26,482 bases of DNA from positions 1 through 26,482 of the forward strand of contig JASEFB010000013.1 in assembly GCA_030019325.1 (NCBI GenBank), written 5' to 3'. Origin of the DNA: an archaeon (GTDB lineage Archaea; Halobacteriota; Syntropharchaeia; Alkanophagales; Methanospirareceae). Shown one piece after another: positions 1-7,457 of this stretch. How positions within the stretch are numbered: position 1 is the stretch's first letter; the number at the start of each line of letters is the position of its first letter. A model generated the notes under the pieces. It did not search any database. It was not told where the DNA came from and saw nothing but the letters and a program-made list of their open reading frames with translations. The translations under genes were made by a program, and so were the position numbers.

Positions 1-1345
1 GATGCAGAAGAGGTGAATCCCAATGGATATTACTGTATCTCTCCAGATAAAGATACACTTTGATGGGAATAAAAAGCTTTCAGTTGGTAATGTAGCAACT
101 GCGGTGAAGGGACTTGGCTTAGAACAGGCGGTGACAGAAGCGGTAATCCAGAAAGCGGATGAAGAGCTAATTGAGAAATACTGTGGGGGCAAGTATGCCA
201 GAGGTAATGGCAAGAACAGGTACCAGCGTGCTGGGAGTGTAGAACGCCATCCTGTGACATCTGTGGGAAAACTCAATCTCAAGTTGCACAGGGTTAAGGA
301 GAGAGGGGAAGAGAAGATTTTCCTGCCCCTGGAAGACAGAATAGAATTTGATGGAAAGAGGATTTATCAAGAAGACATCTCGGTGATAAGCGCTGAACTT
401 GCTACCAAGATGACCTATCGTGATGCGGTAAAAGAGGGAAAGCAGTTCATAAAAGACTTCCCTTCCGCATCCACAATAAACCGCAGGGTTATCGAATATG
501 GTGAGGAGATCAAAGCCTTCAATGGGGATGAGATAAAGGATGCAAGCGTCGAAGTTGCATTTGCTGATGGCACAAAGACCCATTCTCAGGAGAAAGGGAA
601 GAGCAAAAACGGCGTGAATGTAGTTCTTGGCATAAGTAATGGGAAAAAGGTTCTCCTGGATGCAAGGGTGAATAAACCGTGGGAGGAGACGGCAAGCAAA
701 CTCGATGAGGCTGCTGCACTGGATAGGGAGGCGGTAATCATCGGTGATGCCGATAGAGAGATGAGAAATGCGCTTGTGAAAGGCGAAAGAAGCTTTCAGT
801 TGGATTTAATCCATCTGCTCCGCGATACCAGCTTTAAGCTATGGCAGGACAGAGAAATGGCGCTGGAAGATAGAAAAGGGATAATCAGAAGGTTGGAATC
901 TCTCCTTTTTTCGCTGAAGAATTCGGTGGAGAAACATAGAAAGGATGGGGATTTGGATGCATTGAAAAGAAGGATCAACTCCACGGTGGATGAGTTGAAG
1001 AAGCTGGCAAATGAACTCCTGAAACTCGGCTGTTCTAAGGCTGCTTCCTTTATCAGGGATTATTCCAATACTATTGTAGCCTTTGCGGCACTGGCTCTCA
1101 AGGGAAGAAAGGTGCCATGGAATTCAAATCTCATAGAGAGGTTAATGGGAGAGATAGCAAAAAGGACAAAACATAAGTGGATGAGATGGACCACTAAAGG
1201 TCTGGAGACAATTCTCAACCTCATTCTAACGAGGTATGTATCCGAAGAATCTTACGAGGCGTTTAAGCACAGGATGATAAAAAGTGATACCTTAAAATTT
1301 ATAAAGGGTGAGGTTGAAATCATATCTGCTGGGGGTGAATTTTAA
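1..1345 (+). mobile_element. ISH6-family insertion sequence (ends not resolved)
   Basis: The transposase at 23-1345 is typical of a single-gene ISH6 element. Only 22 bases precede its start codon inside the window, so the left terminal repeat cannot be examined. Between 1346 and about 1400 I found no convincing inverted repeat or target duplication. It is the only plus-strand gene in the window and abuts the 3' end of a minus-strand accessory cluster, which fits an insertion. Confidence 0.6.
23..1345 (+). CDS. ISH6-family transposase (DDE type)
   Basis: A 440-residue intact transposase that would catalyse movement of the surrounding insertion sequence. It matches my knowledge of haloarchaeal ISH6 transposases along its whole length: N-terminal CGGKYARGNG and RYQRAG (about 54-71), FDGKRIYQ (109-116), YRDA (132-135), an INRR/EYG segment (152-160), ADGTKTHSQ (181-189), LDLIHLLRD (260-268) and NLIERLMGEIAKR (369-381) followed by a KWMRWT stretch. 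The likely acidic triad is D182, D242 or D244, and E372 or E377; this assignment is by family analogy. A GAGGTG ribosome-binding site about 7 nt upstream supports the ATG at 23. There are no internal stops, so the element may be active. The related ISLre2/UPF0236 group is the main alternative label. Confidence 0.9.
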   Translation: MDITVSLQIKIHFDGNKKLSVGNVATAVKGLGLEQAVTEAVIQKADEELIEKYCGGKYARGNGKNRYQRAGSVERHPVTSVGKLNLKLHRVKERGEEKIFLPLEDRIEFDGKRIYQEDISVISAELATKMTYRDAVKEGKQFIKDFPSASTINRRVIEYGEEIKAFNGDEIKDASVEVAFADGTKTHSQEKGKSKNGVNVVLGISNGKKVLLDARVNKPWEETASKLDEAAALDREAVIIGDADREMRNALVKGERSFQLDLIHLLRDTSFKLWQDREMALEDRKGIIRRLESLLFSLKNSVEKHRKDGDLDALKRRINSTVDELKKLANELLKLGCSKAASFIRDYSNTIVAFAALALKGRKVPWNSNLIERLMGEIAKRTKHKWMRWTTKGLETILNLILTRYVSEESYEAFKHRMIKSDTLKFIKGEVEIISAGGEF

Positions 1346-1397
1346 CTGATGATGAAACACCACCAAAATTTTACTTTCTATCCCTCTATAAAACTTT

Positions 1398-1976
1398 CTA
1401 TTCTTTTCCATTTTTATCTCCCTTTCCTGGTAAAGGTTCCGGCTCTTTCTCTTTCTTCAGAAAGAAAGTTTTCAATTCCTTCACTATTCTTTCCGGTAAT
1501 TTATCCAATTTCTCTTCCATCCCCCTTATGCCACCACTCATTCCTTTTATGTTTTCGTTCATTCCCTTAATATTTTCGTTCATTCCTTTAATATTTTCGT
1601 TCATCCCAGCAATATAAACGATTCCTGTGCTAAGTTGCTCAAGTATCAACGCCTGTGAAGACCTCATTGAATCCGGAACCATCAAATCTACTTTGAACTC
1701 CAGATTATAAAATTCCGGCTTCTCTGCAACAAGTTCAGACATTTTCTCCTCCTTCAATTCTTCATAAAACTCCTCTATCCTCTCCTTATCACCTTCTAAT
1801 CTCACTTCCACTCTTCCATCTGCTAAATTTAACGCAGCCCCATTTAACCCTGAATTTAATATCTTCTGCATTGTGGGGCTCTGCCCCACGACCCCGCAAG
1901 CCCTGTAAGGGCTTATGTGCACCCGGTATCCAACCTCTTGCACCTTATCCTTTATGTAAAATCTCGCTTTTATCAT
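1398..1976 (-). CDS. Acylphosphatase-like domain protein with heptad-repeat tail
   Basis: A 192-residue probably cytosolic protein. Residues 1-80 resemble acylphosphatase: KVQEVGYR (11-18, usual form GxVQGVGYR, catalytic-type R18), GLNGAALNL (43-51, N50 in the substrate-binding position) and DGRVEVRLEG. About 14 residues (22-35) between the first helix start and MQKILN have no counterpart in the family and are encoded by a double-hairpin element (1873-1915). The middle (85-120) is unknown. Residues 124-159 carry three exact NENIKGM heptads plus degenerate copies, then a PERIVKEL helix and a charged tail, suggesting an oligomeric coiled coil. The ATG overlaps the stop of the upstream gene as ATGA, implying translational coupling. 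Real acylphosphatase activity is uncertain because the GVGYR loop has Glu in place of the first Gly. Confidence 0.7.
   Translation of the reverse strand: MIKARFYIKDKVQEVGYRVHISPYRACGVVGQSPTMQKILNSGLNGAALNLADGRVEVRLEGDKERIEEFYEELKEEKMSELVAEKPEFYNLEFKVDLMVPDSMRSSQALILEQLSTGIVYIAGMNENIKGMNENIKGMNENIKGMSGGIRGMEEKLDKLPERIVKELKTFFLKKEKEPEPLPGKGDKNGKE
1539..1601 (-). repeat. Three tandem 21-bp units encoding NENIKGM heptads
   Basis: Units at 1539-1559, 1560-1580 and 1581-1601 differ at only one to four positions. Each encodes one heptad of the coiled-coil tail of the acylphosphatase-like protein, so unit number can change without a frameshift. Further degenerate heptads follow in the protein. Confidence 0.9.
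1873..1915 (-). repeat. Double-hairpin palindromic element, copy 1 (in-frame inside a gene)
   Basis: Read on the minus strand it has hairpin AAGCCCT-TAC-AGGGCTT, a short GC-rich spacer, then hairpin GTGGGGC-AGA-GCCCCAC. Both stems are 7 bp and perfect, with 3-nt loops. It lies within the acylphosphatase domain, encodes roughly SPYRACGVVGQSPT, and keeps the frame open. A second copy is at 21061-21105. Confidence 0.85.
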
Positions 1977-2296
1977 CTTTTTCTTATCGCTCCTTCTAAC
2001 AAATCTCTTAATTCCTTCACTATTTCCTTCGGATGCTTATCAAATCCTTCCCCCATCTCCTCCCTCATTTCTTTAAACTCCTCTCTCATCGCTCTTCTCA
2101 TCTCTATAAATAGATTCCATAGGAAACCAAGCAGGATAAAAGCAGTTGCGTATATCGAAGCTATAATCCCTTCGCCTCTACCTGTTAATATCTCCCATAT
2201 TAGGGAAGCGATTGCACCTATAACACCGATTATGATAAGCACAGTTCCTTTTCGTATTTTTGTTCCTCTTACTCTAATATAATCCCCCATCGGCAT
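1973..2296 (-). CDS. Small membrane protein with C-terminal coiled coil
   Basis: A 107-residue hypothetical protein. After a short basic N-terminus there are two predicted membrane helices (about 18-38 and 48-66), then a charged helix rich in MRRAMREEFKEMREEM-type heptads, a PKEIVKELRDLL motif and a basic end. The PxxIVKEL motif also occurs in the tail of the next gene (1398-1976), so the two products may be related or interact through helices. Its stop codon overlaps that gene's start (ATGA). Two start codons, ATG at 2296 and ATG at 2290, are equally possible; neither has a strong ribosome-binding site. I do not recognise a family. Confidence 0.65.
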   Translation of the reverse strand: MPMGDYIRVRGTKIRKGTVLIIIGVIGAIASLIWEILTGRGEGIIASIYATAFILLGFLWNLFIEMRRAMREEFKEMREEMGEGFDKHPKEIVKELRDLLEGAIRKR

Positions 2297-2364
2297 TGGT
2301 TTCCAAATAATTCCTTCTCTATTATCAGCACCCTATATCCCACTTCCTGCACCTTATCATTTCC
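2281..2364 (-). pseudogene. Decayed acylphosphatase-like fragment
   Basis: Directly after the stop at 2365-2367, and in the same frame, the minus strand reads GNDKVQEVGYRVLIIEKEL and continues for a few codons to a stop. The KVQEVGYRV core is identical to residues 11-19 of the protein at 1398-1976, but there is no start codon and no rest of the domain. The 5' end of the gene at 1973-2296 overlaps it in another frame. It is best read as the remnant of a duplicated acylphosphatase-like gene. Confidence 0.55.
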
Positions 2365-2565
2365 TTATTTTTGTTCTATTACCTTCTCTAATTGCTTGCT
2401 TATTCTTTCGCTTCCGGACTTAATCTCATTGTAAATCTTCTCATTACCATATCTAATCACGTTAAAAAGCTTTTCACTCGTCCCCCGTACTTCTCTTATA
2501 AGAAACAGCCCAATTGCAGCAATCAAACCTTCAACGAATGCACCATATCCCATGAATTCAAGCAC
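2365..2565 (-). CDS. Small membrane/coiled-coil protein, start unclear
   Basis: From the GTG at 2565 the product is 66 residues with a hydrophobic helix (GLIAAIGLFLI) and an amphipathic tail (KLFNVIRYGNEKIYNEIKSG). The frame stays open upstream for 21 more codons back to an ATT at 2628, adding a second helix (RILLILAIIALIIGIVLEF) that aligns with the same region of the paralogue at 2758-3042. A GGAG sequence lies just before that ATT. So either the rare start ATT is used, or the original start has been lost and this is a 5'-damaged copy. Function unknown. Confidence 0.5.
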   Translation of the reverse strand: MLEFMGYGAFVEGLIAAIGLFLIREVRGTSEKLFNVIRYGNEKIYNEIKSGSERISKQLEKVIEQK

Positions 2566-2757
2566 AATACCTATAATTAGAGCTATTATCGCAAGTATTA
2601 ATAATATCCGCTGTTCTATCCTGAAAATATCACTCCCTTTACCAACGTTTTACTTAAGATGATTATCGCCCATTTTCATTTATTATTTTATCCTTACCAG
2701 CTTTTCGAGCCCCCCCTCAGGAACCTGATTGCGAGTTCTGAATGCCTCATTCCTATC

Positions 2758-3042
2758 TTATGCTCCGTATTCTTTTCCATTTTCATTCAGTAAAGAAAGG
2801 TTTGCATGTATAATTTTATCACTTGCGGATTTTATCTCCGACCTTATTAATTCGCACGTTAATCCGTTTTCGCTAATTATAAAAAGCCCAAATGCAATGA
2901 TTAACGTTTCTACTAATGCACCTATACCCTTTAACTCTAAATATATACCGATTATCACAGCTAATACTGCCAATATCCTCAGTATTGTTACTTCTATATA
3001 AACTCTTTTACTCACCCGGCTTACTACTTTCTCACTTTCCAT
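2758..3042 (-). CDS. Small two-helix membrane protein
   Basis: A 94-residue hypothetical protein with two membrane helices (about 20-38 and 44-57) and a short amphipathic C-terminal part (IRSEIKSASDKIIHANLSLL). It is a paralogue of the product at 2365-2565: ILAVLAVIIGIYLELKGIGALVETLI aligns with ILAIIALIIGIVLEFMGYGAFVEGLI (key positions shared). A GAGAGG ribosome-binding site precedes the ATG at 3042. The gene follows the upstream one after 16 nt. The 192-nt gap downstream (2566-2757) holds the extended 5' part of the next gene, a C-run and no other recognisable gene. Confidence 0.6.
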   Translation of the reverse strand: MESEKVVSRVSKRVYIEVTILRILAVLAVIIGIYLELKGIGALVETLIIAFGLFIISENGLTCELIRSEIKSASDKIIHANLSLLNENGKEYGA

Positions 3043-3058
3043 ACTTCTTTTTTTCCTC

Positions 3059-3349
3059 TCATTTTTCTTCTATATTTCGCAGTATATAAATAAAAATATA
3101 GTCTCTTAAGACCGGCAAACAACCACTTTTACAGTTACATGTGAATTCTACCATTCCGTATTCGCCTTTGACGTCGTATACAAAATATTTCTTCGTTCTG
3201 CTTCCCTCAACCGCTTTTTTTGCCATGTACTCGACATAATGTGGATTTTTGTATTTCCTCGCATTCAAAAACTTCTTTAATAACTCGTGAACATAGCTCT
3301 TGCCTATGGTCTTTGCTTTATTCGCTGACGCCCATAATTTCTCCACCAC
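3059..3349 (-). CDS. Hypothetical protein, probably 5'-truncated
   Basis: 96 residues from a GTG at 3349. The content is basic and helical (VHELLKKFLNARKY, VEYMAKKAVEGSRTKKYFVYDV) followed by a FTCNCKSGC cysteine cluster that might bind metal. The frame is open and coding-like for about 16 more codons upstream (reading AFQKIWDVRPGVRKIKAV) to a stop near 3400, without an ATG, GTG or TTG. This suggests loss of the original N-terminus. I do not recognise the family; it could be a fragment of a larger DNA-binding or mobile-element protein. Confidence 0.45.
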   Translation of the reverse strand: MVEKLWASANKAKTIGKSYVHELLKKFLNARKYKNPHYVEYMAKKAVEGSRTKKYFVYDVKGEYGMVEFTCNCKSGCLPVLRDYIFIYILRNIEEK

Positions 3350-3447
3350 CGCTTTTATCTTCCTGACTCCAGGTCGAACGTCCCATATCTTCTGAAATGC
3401 TTATTGTATAAAACTTACGGCAACATGTCTGTGGACACTACAATTAA

Positions 3448-3990
3448 TTAAAATACTTCGCTCAATTTCACTTCCAATTTCAAAAGCGGCGAGTAAAAAG
3501 ATTTGTTAAATGCACCCATGCTCTTGTATCTGTATCCTTCGCTCGTAAGTGTCAATACCTCCACTTCCCTCCTATCCGGGTCTACAAGCCAGTATTCCTT
3601 CACTCCGTATTCCTCATATAACTCCACCTTTACTTTTCGGTCTAAATAATCACTTCTTGGCGATAGAATCTCCACTATCAGGTCAGGAGCGCCTCGTATG
3701 TTCTTCTCCTCTATAATATACTCCCTTTCCTTCGATATGAAGAATAGGTCTGGTTGCACTATATCCATGTCTGAAAACACAACATCACAGGGTGCATCAA
3801 AAACCTCACCTAATCCCTTTTCCGTCACATATTCGTCTAAAATACGCCCTAATTTCCTCGATACTCTTTGATGATACGGCACAGGTGCAGGCATTCGGTA
3901 GAGTTTCCCCCCTATTATCTGGTATCTCTTCCCGTCATCCGGAAGGTGAAGATAATCTTCGTAGCTATATTTTATTTCTACTCTTTGCAT
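3448..3990 (-). CDS. Uma2-family (DUF820) PD-(D/E)xK nuclease-like protein
   Basis: A 180-residue protein of the Uma2/DUF820 family, which has a restriction-endonuclease-like fold and is common in cyanobacteria and scattered in archaea. Its cellular role is poorly known and it is often linked to mobile DNA. Visible family motifs: YEDYLHLPDDGKRYQIIGGKL at the N-terminus (about 10-30), PYHQRVS (38-44), DIVQPDLFFIS (76-86, D81 as the first acidic active-site candidate), GAPDLIVEILSPRSDYLDRKVK (100-121, E107) and YGVKEYWLVDP (128-138). The length is normal and nothing is missing. It stands alone behind its own TATA box (4040-4047) and lies downstream of the big surface operon. Confidence 0.88.
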   Translation of the reverse strand: MQRVEIKYSYEDYLHLPDDGKRYQIIGGKLYRMPAPVPYHQRVSRKLGRILDEYVTEKGLGEVFDAPCDVVFSDMDIVQPDLFFISKEREYIIEEKNIRGAPDLIVEILSPRSDYLDRKVKVELYEEYGVKEYWLVDPDRREVEVLTLTSEGYRYKSMGAFNKSFYSPLLKLEVKLSEVF

Positions 3991-4039
3991 CTTTCCCTTC
4001 TGCCATACTTTCCATTCTCTTTTAATATCTTTTTTACCC

Positions 4040-4047
4040 TTTATAAA
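4040..4047 (-). promoter_or_regulatory. TATA box of the Uma2 gene
   Basis: A TTTATAAA octamer lies about 50 bp upstream of the ATG at 3990, placing transcription start about 25 nt before the gene. It is preceded by a purine-rich stretch (GAAAAG) suitable for BRE. Confidence 0.55.
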
Positions 4048-4082
4048 CTTTTCTATCCACCGACTGAATAATAATTTTGTGG

Positions 4083-7000
4083 TTATAATCCCCTCACGAT
4101 ATACACCAACGGCTTGACCATCCCCTCCCTTACAATCATTCTCAATCCCTCGTGCTCGCTTATCACTTCGGCAATCGGCGGACTCGCTGCATAGTACGCC
4201 TTTACAAATTCCTTTCCTATTGCATTTGACATCAGATATTCATCGCGAAAGTCGCGCAGCACGTCTATATCCTCGTGCAGCGGCGTTCCATAAGCTGCGG
4301 TGGCGATGAAACAGGGCGATGGGCTATTCTCTAAAGCAGCAAAAATTTCTCTACTTCTTTTATTGTTTGACTCGTCCTCGTCTAATGGTATGCTCGCATT
4401 TACGTAGATCGTGTAATTGCCTTCTGCAAGTCCCGTGGTGTCCCAGGAAACATTATAAGTTCTATTTTCGTTGACACCCAAAGAAAAGTTATGCCAGCTC
4501 GTTTCGTTCCAGCCACTTGAATTCCTGAATGTTACTGTTACATTGACAGCATCTTCTTTTACATTTCCATCGTTTACAATCTTATAGTGAATCTTATATA
4601 TCTGTCCAATCGTTAGATTTTCATCGGCTTCTACTACTTCCTCTCCATTCTTCGTTATCTTTATTCCGTCAATAGCTCCTTCATAATCCGTTGAAACGTT
4701 CACGTCATGCTTTTCTGCTTCCACGGTCCAATTCCATGTATGCATGTCCGTTCCATTTTCATTGCTCGCGATTGCCGAGACATTCCATGCCCCCACGACT
4801 GCACTCAGGTTCGTGTAAGTTGCATTTACCTCCGCGGGAACGCTTTTGTTTGTTTGCACTGCCGACCCATTTATGTACCATGTCACGTTAACGGTTTGAT
4901 TTGCTGCAACTTTAAACGTTCTTGATTCTCCTGCTATGTTATTCACAATCGCTTCAAGAGGATACCACTGCGTTATGGTTATGCTCGGTTTGCCCGGGGG
5001 CATTTTTTCAAGCATCACTTCTCTCGTTCTTTCGTTGTCCTCTGGACGTACATCTTCTGAAGCAATGCTTGCGTTTACCGTGATATTGTAAATCCCTTCT
5101 GCAAGCTCTGTGGTTGTGATGTTCCATGTGACATTGCCCTCATGAGAATCGTTTATGTTTATGGATTGCGAGTAGTTCGCAAGTTCTACACTCCAACTAG
5201 TTGCGTTACTCACCTTCACGGTTATATTTACATCCTCTACCTCACCCGTTCCGTTGTTAACCACTTTATACTTGATGTAGTACGACTCACCAATTGTTAA
5301 GTTCTGGTCTAACGGCACTATGCCGCCTGTGGCGTTGTCAATCCTTATCCCCGTGTCATAAGCACCTGTGTAATTGGATTCAATATACACATCGTGAACG
5401 ATTCCCTTTATTACTCCTTCATAGGGCAAGAAATTATGCTTTGTAACGGTCAAATTCAGGTCTTCCTTCAAAGCGTTTTCAAATATAATCGTCCCGTTCA
5501 GGTCTGTATAGTTATAAAGGTAAGTATTTTCGCTTTGTAAGCATACCAAAGCATCTTTAACCGGAGCTTCTTCTGGCTTTGACCTTATAGAGATGTTTAT
5601 CCTTGTCGCATTGCACTCGTAGCTCACATTTAACTCCTTCGGCTCTTCTGTCCATACTGGAAGATCAGGGTCTCCTAAAAGATTAATGGCGTATTGAAGC
5701 CACCTCATTCCGTTACCATCTTCTTGTGAATAAGGAATGTAAAATATTTTTGAACAAGCGAGTGTCGCTCCTATATTGTAAATACTGTAATTAAACAGAC
5801 AGTTGAAGAACTGCTGGTCATATAAATCTGAAGGACCTTCACCCGGGAATCCAGGCTCAAACCAGCCGTATCTGCTATTTCCTATATACGCAACCGTGCC
5901 ACCATCTGGATTGTTCATATAATGCTCTGATACCGAATCATGATCAAAGCCATTGGACATGCATGATATGGTGTACAGAATAAAATTTCTTGGATTGTTT
6001 GTTAGACCGCTTGCATCGCTGCTACCTATCCAGCCTTTCACACTGAAACCGGTATAATATCCATGCCCTACGTGATTGATAATATGCGGTCCCTCGTTCA
6101 TTTCGATTATCGCAATTGAAGCACTGGCGTTACCATCTCTCTCATATTTTTTTGTAATCGTGAACTGTGGAGGAATATAAGACAAGTTAGTATCAATCAT
6201 ATCTTTTGCATCTCCGCCATAAGTTCCATTTGGTGTTGGGTCATCACATAACTTCTCCGCCAGAAAGAGTATATTTAACTGATAATCCATCGGTGGATTC
6301 TTTTCATACATTAATGTTTTATTCACAAAAGTGCGTGCTTCCTCAACCGTATCTACTGGTGCTCTTCCTACAATCACATTGGGAAATAAATCCACCGCGT
6401 CATCTACTTCCCCATAAATTGAATTGCCATTAGCATCCCACATACCATTAAGACATGAATAATAGAGGTCCGCGGGTATATTGGTGTCCTCTTTATAGTC
6501 GCCGCCAAGAGCTGCCACGCCGCTGACATTCCCGTATGCACCACGACATGGAACTATATCGGTATCGCCACCTAATAAAACATATTCAGTGTCCCATTTT
6601 TGATATGCATCTCGTATGAAATTCCTTATCTTCACCTGTGTGTCTGCACCGCTATACGTGTTATTTATCCACGAGGTATTGAAAACCGCGGTGTGAACGC
6701 CCTTCTTCGTCTTCCAATCGGCTAATACGTTAAAACTCTCTTCAAGCTCTTCATTCGTGATTATTATGTATTTTGGTCTTGATGATGAGCTAAAATTGTC
6801 TTTTTGGGTAAATTTTACAAAAATTTCTTTTCCTTCACTTTCAGGTTCGCTCAACGTTATTTTGACTGTTACTGTTATATTCCTGTGAAATACAATTTTA
6901 CCTTCTATTGGGATGTATTGTAATGGATAAACCGATATTATAACAATCTCACGATTCACCATGTACCCCACACTATATTCAACGATTCTTCCAGGGTATG

Positions 7001-7451
7001 GGCTCGATGAATTATATACAGTATAATTAACAATGAAACTGGCATTCGTTGCGTTTGTTGCGTTCATTACTGGTATAGGTGGCTGTGTTGGGTAGATGCT
7101 AAAGTTGCCATCCATCTCTTCTGTTTCAGATGAAACTTCAATATCTATGATTACTGAGGACTTCGGGATAAAGATGATTTTCGTTTTTACCGGCAGTTTT
7201 GGCTCCCCAATATTCGTGGTGAGCGAGCAGCCCTTTATTTTAACGATGTCGTAACCTTTAAATTTGCGGCATTCCGGATCGTCGAATGTAAAATTGACAA
7301 CCATATTATTATCGGGATTAAGGTTAGATTTAGATGTATCAGTGATAAGCACAGGAGATGGATAAGCCAGAGCCTGGATTGGCATTACCATGATGAGGCT
7401 CAAAGGAATAAGCAACAAAAGTAAAACTGAACATGTACACTTCCTGCTCAT
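4083..7451 (-). CDS. Secreted C25 (gingipain-family) cysteine peptidase with CARDB/Ig repeats and CFI-box
   Basis: A 1122-residue exported protease. Signal peptide at 1-29 (basic start, LLLLLIPLSLIMVMPIQALA). A C25-type propeptide-like region occupies about 45-225 and the catalytic domain about 230-620, with INHVGHG (H460, H463) and TISCMSN (C497). H463 and C497 are the likely dyad, with spacing close to that of gingipain R. LLGDPDLPVW closes the domain, as in the family. Then follow a carboxypeptidase-regulatory-like segment, a CARDB-like domain, an Ig-like domain, a second CARDB-like domain and, at 1047-1122, a CFI-box starting CFIATAAYGT. There are many N-x-S/T sequons. It starts 6 nt after the stop of the 992-aa surface protein gene, so they are probably co-transcribed. 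Inferred role: cell-surface proteolysis or maturation of neighbouring surface proteins. Confidence 0.9.
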   Translation of the reverse strand: MSRKCTCSVLLLLLIPLSLIMVMPIQALAYPSPVLITDTSKSNLNPDNNMVVNFTFDDPECRKFKGYDIVKIKGCSLTTNIGEPKLPVKTKIIFIPKSSVIIDIEVSSETEEMDGNFSIYPTQPPIPVMNATNATNASFIVNYTVYNSSSPYPGRIVEYSVGYMVNREIVIISVYPLQYIPIEGKIVFHRNITVTVKITLSEPESEGKEIFVKFTQKDNFSSSSRPKYIIITNEELEESFNVLADWKTKKGVHTAVFNTSWINNTYSGADTQVKIRNFIRDAYQKWDTEYVLLGGDTDIVPCRGAYGNVSGVAALGGDYKEDTNIPADLYYSCLNGMWDANGNSIYGEVDDAVDLFPNVIVGRAPVDTVEEARTFVNKTLMYEKNPPMDYQLNILFLAEKLCDDPTPNGTYGGDAKDMIDTNLSYIPPQFTITKKYERDGNASASIAIIEMNEGPHIINHVGHGYYTGFSVKGWIGSSDASGLTNNPRNFILYTISCMSNGFDHDSVSEHYMNNPDGGTVAYIGNSRYGWFEPGFPGEGPSDLYDQQFFNCLFNYSIYNIGATLACSKIFYIPYSQEDGNGMRWLQYAINLLGDPDLPVWTEEPKELNVSYECNATRINISIRSKPEEAPVKDALVCLQSENTYLYNYTDLNGTIIFENALKEDLNLTVTKHNFLPYEGVIKGIVHDVYIESNYTGAYDTGIRIDNATGGIVPLDQNLTIGESYYIKYKVVNNGTGEVEDVNITVKVSNATSWSVELANYSQSININDSHEGNVTWNITTTELAEGIYNITVNASIASEDVRPEDNERTREVMLEKMPPGKPSITITQWYPLEAIVNNIAGESRTFKVAANQTVNVTWYINGSAVQTNKSVPAEVNATYTNLSAVVGAWNVSAIASNENGTDMHTWNWTVEAEKHDVNVSTDYEGAIDGIKITKNGEEVVEADENLTIGQIYKIHYKIVNDGNVKEDAVNVTVTFRNSSGWNETSWHNFSLGVNENRTYNVSWDTTGLAEGNYTIYVNASIPLDEDESNNKRSREIFAALENSPSPCFIATAAYGTPLHEDIDVLRDFRDEYLMSNAIGKEFVKAYYAASPPIAEVISEHEGLRMIVREGMVKPLVYIVRGL
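4150..4226 (-). repeat. 77-bp perfect repeat, copy 1 (CFI-box coding)
   Basis: Identical base for base to 18102-18178, 13,952 bp away, and in the same frame. It encodes the middle of the CFI-box (around KEFVKAYYAASPPIAEVISEH) in two otherwise different proteins. Confidence 0.95.
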
Positions 7452-7457
7452 TATTTA

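Noticed and set aside
1539..1601. Possible CRISPR array
   Set aside because: The units are contiguous 21-bp in-frame heptad codons without spacers. No other regularly spaced repeat with unique spacers was seen in the window.
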